Shown here: piece after piece, positions 61,029 through 64,000 of the stretch | Layout of the letters: the number at the start of each line of letters is the position of its first letter | Position numbering within the stretch: the stretch's first letter is position 1 | Made by a program: the position numbers and the translations under genes | The notes under the pieces: model-generated | Told to the model about the DNA's origin: nothing | Seen by the model: only the letters and a program-made list of their open reading frames with translations | Database searches by the model: none | Assembly: GCA_018660835.1 (NCBI GenBank) | Contig: JABJJN010000074.1 | Location: 1 to 64,000, forward strand | From: Gemmatimonadota bacterium | GTDB lineage: Bacteria > Latescibacterota > UBA2968 > UBA8231 | Direction: 5' to 3' | DNA: 64,000 nucleotides

Positions 61029-61802
61029 TCAGATGGGCCGTACGATGTGCCGTCGCTCCTGCGGCAGGGCCTTACGCAGCGTTGCATCGTACTCGCGTTT
61101 GGCGATTTCCTGCACCTCGGGTAGACCGATGGTCACATCGGCAGCGTGAAAAGTGATCACCAGCACCTTGCGAGGCAGGTCACCCGTATGGACGGAGGCG
61201 CCGTGGACCATACCCGTCGTCAGCACCGACGCCTGGCCCGCCTTGGCCAGCAACGGCTGTGGCTCGGCATAATCGAGTTCGGGTAGGTCGGCCAGCTTGA
61301 TGCCGATGATGCGTGGAATCTCTCCCTTCAGCTCAGCCTGGGTCTCCCAATGGGCCGCCAGAGGTCGGTGGCTGCCGGGACGATACATCATCGGTGCCTG
61401 ATCCAACGCCACATCGGACAGCCATAGGAAGAAGATGGACGTCACCCGACGAGGTGATGCTTCCAGATCGGTCAGGGTATACTGCAAATCGACGTGTTGA
61501 TCGAAGCCGAACTCAACACCGGGTTGAGGAAAGGCCGTAATGATCGCCGTTTGGAAGAAGTAGACCGCCTTGGAATCGAGCAGTTGACACGAGACTTGCT
61601 CGAAAAAGGGGTCCTGGATGAGATCGATCAGCGCCGGATCATCGTAGTTGCATGTCAACGAGGATCTGTTACGCCCTTCCTTCTGTGGCAGCAATCGATC
61701 GAGGGCTTCTGCTGCAGCTGTGATGCGATCCATCGAGATCGGTGTGTCCATAGTGAAGGCACCGTCATCGAGAAATCGCTGGATCTGTAGCTCATCGATC
61801 AT
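61029..61802 (-). CDS. PhyH-like Fe(II)/2-oxoglutarate oxygenase
   Basis: This 257-aa protein has QHVD (His103/Asp105 in GFDQHVDLQYTL) and a distal His in TTGMVHGASVHTGD, with basic residues following (PRKVLVITFHA). RPGSHRPLAAH is the PhyH core signature. I use ATG 61802, which has GAGGAAACA upstream; the longer frame starts at 61868. It is divergent from DUF1015 across a candidate promoter. Substrate unknown. Confidence 0.8.
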   Translation of the reverse strand: MIDELQIQRFLDDGAFTMDTPISMDRITAAAEALDRLLPQKEGRNRSSLTCNYDDPALIDLIQDPFFEQVSCQLLDSKAVYFFQTAIITAFPQPGVEFGFDQHVDLQYTLTDLEASPRRVTSIFFLWLSDVALDQAPMMYRPGSHRPLAAHWETQAELKGEIPRIIGIKLADLPELDYAEPQPLLAKAGQASVLTTGMVHGASVHTGDLPRKVLVITFHAADVTIGLPEVQEIAKREYDATLRKALPQERRHIVRPI

Positions 61803-61897
61803 TGTTTCCTCTTCCTCATCGATCCGAAGATCCGGCTGTCCTGGCGACTTGGCCTCAGGGCACGACATGTTGGCAGGGCAAGATAGGCGTCAACTCC

Positions 61898-61926
61898 TTG
61901 CCGACACAGCGGGGGCACTCTACACT
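61898..61926 (+). promoter_or_regulatory. Candidate sigma-70 promoter of the DUF1015-uppP operon
   Basis: TTGCCG (61898-61903) and TACACT (61921-61926) are separated by exactly 17 bases, 44 bp before the ATG at 61971. Each hexamer matches the consensus in four of six positions. Confidence 0.45.
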
Positions 61927-61970
61927 CGGACTACCCTTGTCCCCCACTCATCACCACACCCAAAGAGCTC

Positions 61971-63305
61971 ATGCGTTTCGACGATATTGCCCTCGCTGTG
62001 CCCCGCATCATGCTGCCACGCCCCGACATCGACCTGGCAAAGTGGTCTGTCATCGCCTGCGACCAGCACACGTCGAATCCATCCTACTGGGAGCAGGTGA
62101 CTGAGCAGGTTGGCGATGCGCCATCGAGTCTGCGGCTGATCTATCCTGAAGTCCATCTTCATTCATCAGATCGCCAGACGCGCATCGAACAGATCCGCGC
62201 CGACATGCAGGTCTGCACGAGCGAAGGCGTATTGCAGGAAGGGGACCCTGGATTTGTTCTGGTGGACCGCCAAACGACGCACGCCGCCTCTCGTCGGGGG
62301 CTCATGGTCGCGTTGGACCTGGAGCAGTATTCCTACGCGCAGGACGCGACGACCTTGATCCGCACGACGGAGGGAACGGTACTCGAACGTCTACCGCCAC
62401 GTATCGAAGTACGTCAGGGGGCACCTCTTGAAACCCCACATATCCTCGTATTGATCGATGACCCACAACGCACGGTCATCGAACCCCTTGCTCAGCTTTC
62501 TCTCCCCCCTGCCTACGACACAGAACTCATGTTTGGAGGTGGTCGCGTGCGCGGCTGGCATGTGCAGGAGCAGCAACACATTGCTCAGGTTGTCGAGGCA
62601 CTGCGCGCCCTGGCTGTGGATGGCTTGCTGTACGCCATGGGGGATGGAAACCACTCGTTTGCGACGGCCAAGGAGGTCTGGGAGCAGATCAAGGCGGATG
62701 CCGGTGGGCTGCAAGCTGTAGCCGACCATCCGGCCCGACATGCATTGGTGGAGTTGGTCAATCTGCACGACGAGGGTCTCACCTTTGAACCGATCCATCG
62801 CGTCGTGTTCAATGTCGGCCATGACGCTTTGCTGGCAGCAATGACCGACTACTACCGGCGCCAGGGCTCGACCGTCAAAATCGACCACATCGATGACCGG
62901 TCACTGTGGCAACAAACCTGTGACGGGCTCGTTGAGGGCGAAGATCATCACATTCCATGGGTCGCGGGTGGCCGCAATGGCACATCCTATCAGGGGATCC
63001 TCACCATTCACCAACCCACTCATGAGTTGGAGGCGGTCTCCCTGCAGGAGTTCCTCGATGGCTTTGGCGAGGAACACGGTGAACTGCAAGTTGACTACAT
63101 CCACGGTGCCCAGGCGACACAAGAGGTCGGATCCAAAGCCGGGAATGTGGGGCTCGTGTCCCAGGTCATCGACAAACACGCCCTGTTCCCAACGATTGCT
63201 AAGGATGGACCGTTGCCGCGCAAGAGCTTCTCCCTCGGTGAGGCAGAGGAAAAACGCTACTACCTTGAATGTCGCCGCCTGGCGGAAGATGTTCTGTCCC
63301 GATGA
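61971..63305 (+). CDS. DUF1015-family protein
   Basis: In this 444-aa protein the N-terminus RFDDIALAVPRIMLPRPDIDLAKWSVIACDQHTSNPSYWEQV and the region LLYAMGDGNHSFATAKEVWE (first residues of each are given as signature) are typical of DUF1015, a widely conserved cytoplasmic family of unknown role related in context to serine or D-3-phosphoglycerate metabolism in some genomes. No catalytic motif is established. It overlaps uppP by ATGA, so they are translated together. Confidence 0.85.
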   Translation: MRFDDIALAVPRIMLPRPDIDLAKWSVIACDQHTSNPSYWEQVTEQVGDAPSSLRLIYPEVHLHSSDRQTRIEQIRADMQVCTSEGVLQEGDPGFVLVDRQTTHAASRRGLMVALDLEQYSYAQDATTLIRTTEGTVLERLPPRIEVRQGAPLETPHILVLIDDPQRTVIEPLAQLSLPPAYDTELMFGGGRVRGWHVQEQQHIAQVVEALRALAVDGLLYAMGDGNHSFATAKEVWEQIKADAGGLQAVADHPARHALVELVNLHDEGLTFEPIHRVVFNVGHDALLAAMTDYYRRQGSTVKIDHIDDRSLWQQTCDGLVEGEDHHIPWVAGGRNGTSYQGILTIHQPTHELEAVSLQEFLDGFGEEHGELQVDYIHGAQATQEVGSKAGNVGLVSQVIDKHALFPTIAKDGPLPRKSFSLGEAEEKRYYLECRRLAEDVLSR

Positions 63306-64000
63306 CGGGGGTACCAGGCCCCATGACCCCGGCCCAGGCAGTCCTGCTGGGACTGGTACAGGGGCTCACCGAGTTTCTTCCCATATCCTCCACGGCGCAT
63401 TTGCGCATTGTCCCTCATTTCCTGGGCTGGAGCGATCCTGGGGCGGCCTTCTCAGCGGCGATTCAACTGGGAACACTGCTCGCCGTCTTCATTTACTTCG
63501 CCGCGGATATCCGCCGCCTGACACGCGCCGCCATCGATGGACTGGTTCATCGTGACCTGCACCGTAGTCCCGATACGCTCATGGCCTGGGCCATCGTGCC
63601 TGCGACCATTCCCATTGTCGTTTTCGGTCTTGGCTTCAAAGACTACATCGAGACGGAATTACGCAATCTGAGTGTGATCTCAACGGCTCTGATCGTGCTG
63701 GCCCTGCTGCTGCTACTGGCAGAGAGTGTCAGTCGGCGCGATCGCAGCCTCGGACAATTGACCTTCTGGCGCATACAGATTATCGGTTGGTGCCAGGCTC
63801 TTGCCCTCGTGCCTGGTTGCTCGCGATCTGGATCGACGATCATGGGAGGTCTCTTCGTCGGTCTGTCCCGTCATGAGGCGGCACGTTTTTCTTTTCTCCT
63901 GGGCTTGCCTGCCATCGCTGGTAGTGGCCTCTTTGAACTGATGGAACTGATCGCAGCGGATATAGGAACCGATGGCCTTGTGAATCTGGGCATCGGCATT
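63302..64000 (+). CDS. uppP: Undecaprenyl-diphosphatase UppP (partial, 3' end missing)
   Basis: This gene runs off the window after 233 codons. The ATG at 63302 overlaps the DUF1015 stop. It has the motif EFLPISSTAHLRI (residues about 22-34) and PGCSRSGSTI (about 175-184), the active-site motifs of BacA/UppP, among several membrane helices. It dephosphorylates undecaprenyl pyrophosphate to recycle the lipid carrier for peptidoglycan and surface polymers, and overexpression gives bacitracin resistance in other bacteria. Confidence 0.93.
   Translation, partial: MTGVPGPMTPAQAVLLGLVQGLTEFLPISSTAHLRIVPHFLGWSDPGAAFSAAIQLGTLLAVFIYFAADIRRLTRAAIDGLVHRDLHRSPDTLMAWAIVPATIPIVVFGLGFKDYIETELRNLSVISTALIVLALLLLLAESVSRRDRSLGQLTFWRIQIIGWCQALALVPGCSRSGSTIMGGLFVGLSRHEAARFSFLLGLPAIAGSGLFELMELIAADIGTDGLVNLGIGI

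Overview
The window is bacterial, moderately GC-rich and densely coded, with short intergenic gaps, many 4-nt ATGA gene overlaps and frequent GTG or TTG starts. The gene content is that of a free-living or host-associated heterotrophic scavenger with an outer membrane (end of a TonB-dependent receptor, secreted and lipoprotein-type proteins). Seven phytanoyl-CoA-dioxygenase-like (PhyH) proteins in 64 kb, together with a sulfatase, three BNR/sialidase-like propellers, a GH43-like protein, metal-dependent amidohydrolases, a DUF6785-type permease and a large FAD oxidoreductase, resemble what is known from uncultivated marine and sponge-associated lineages such as Latescibacterota or Poribacteria. 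That placement is inference from gene content; no rRNA gene is present to test it. I saw no tRNA, CRISPR array, transposase or prophage.

Layout. 1-3.4 kb: end of a TonB receptor, an EamA transporter, a VapBC-like toxin-antitoxin pair with a palindromic operator candidate, and a repeat membrane protein. 3.5-9.7 kb: DoxX, a secreted beta-helix protein and a sulfatase on the plus strand, converging on a BNR protein and a tandem GNAT protein. 9.8-16.5 kb: a Rieske-helical protein, a seven-bladed propeller apparently inserted in a LamG domain, a lipoprotein, an Eis-like acetyltransferase and a zinc-ribbon P-loop protein, followed by the remnant of a second copy of the lipoprotein start. 16.5-21.5 kb: two PhyH-type genes tail to tail (one without the iron ligands), a ceramidase-like hydrolase and another PhyH gene. 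21.6-28.8 kb: a pair of amidohydrolases, a TIM-barrel protein, secreted and BNR proteins, a nitrilase with an extra N-terminal domain, and a SnoaL/CaMKII-AD protein.

29-40.5 kb: an EF-hand coiled-coil protein, a Gfo/Idh/MocA oxidoreductase, a Kelch-like protein, a RidA-hypothetical-PhyH operon divergent from a PLP enzyme-CocE hydrolase operon, then an ECF sigma factor, a membrane HEAT-repeat anti-sigma candidate and a glycine-rich DUF4097 protein. 40.5-50 kb: a minus-strand run of rlmKL, an alpha-helical protein, a GH43-like protein, a PhyH-HEAT fusion, a PilZ protein, a DUF6785 permease whose only plausible start is a CTG just after the PilZ stop, and a sialidase-like protein. 50-64 kb: alcohol dehydrogenase and SDR, UroD-like protein, leuB, a sugar-isomerase-like protein, TPR and PhyH genes, an FAD oxidoreductase and a lactonase-like propeller, a last PhyH protein, DUF1015, and uppP running off the end.

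Most of the genes read as uptake and degradation of complex organic matter (sulfated or acidic sugars, amides, lipids and acyl compounds), with small oxidoreductase sets for the released units. Perfect inverted repeats sit at several tail-to-tail gene junctions and probably terminate transcription from both sides.
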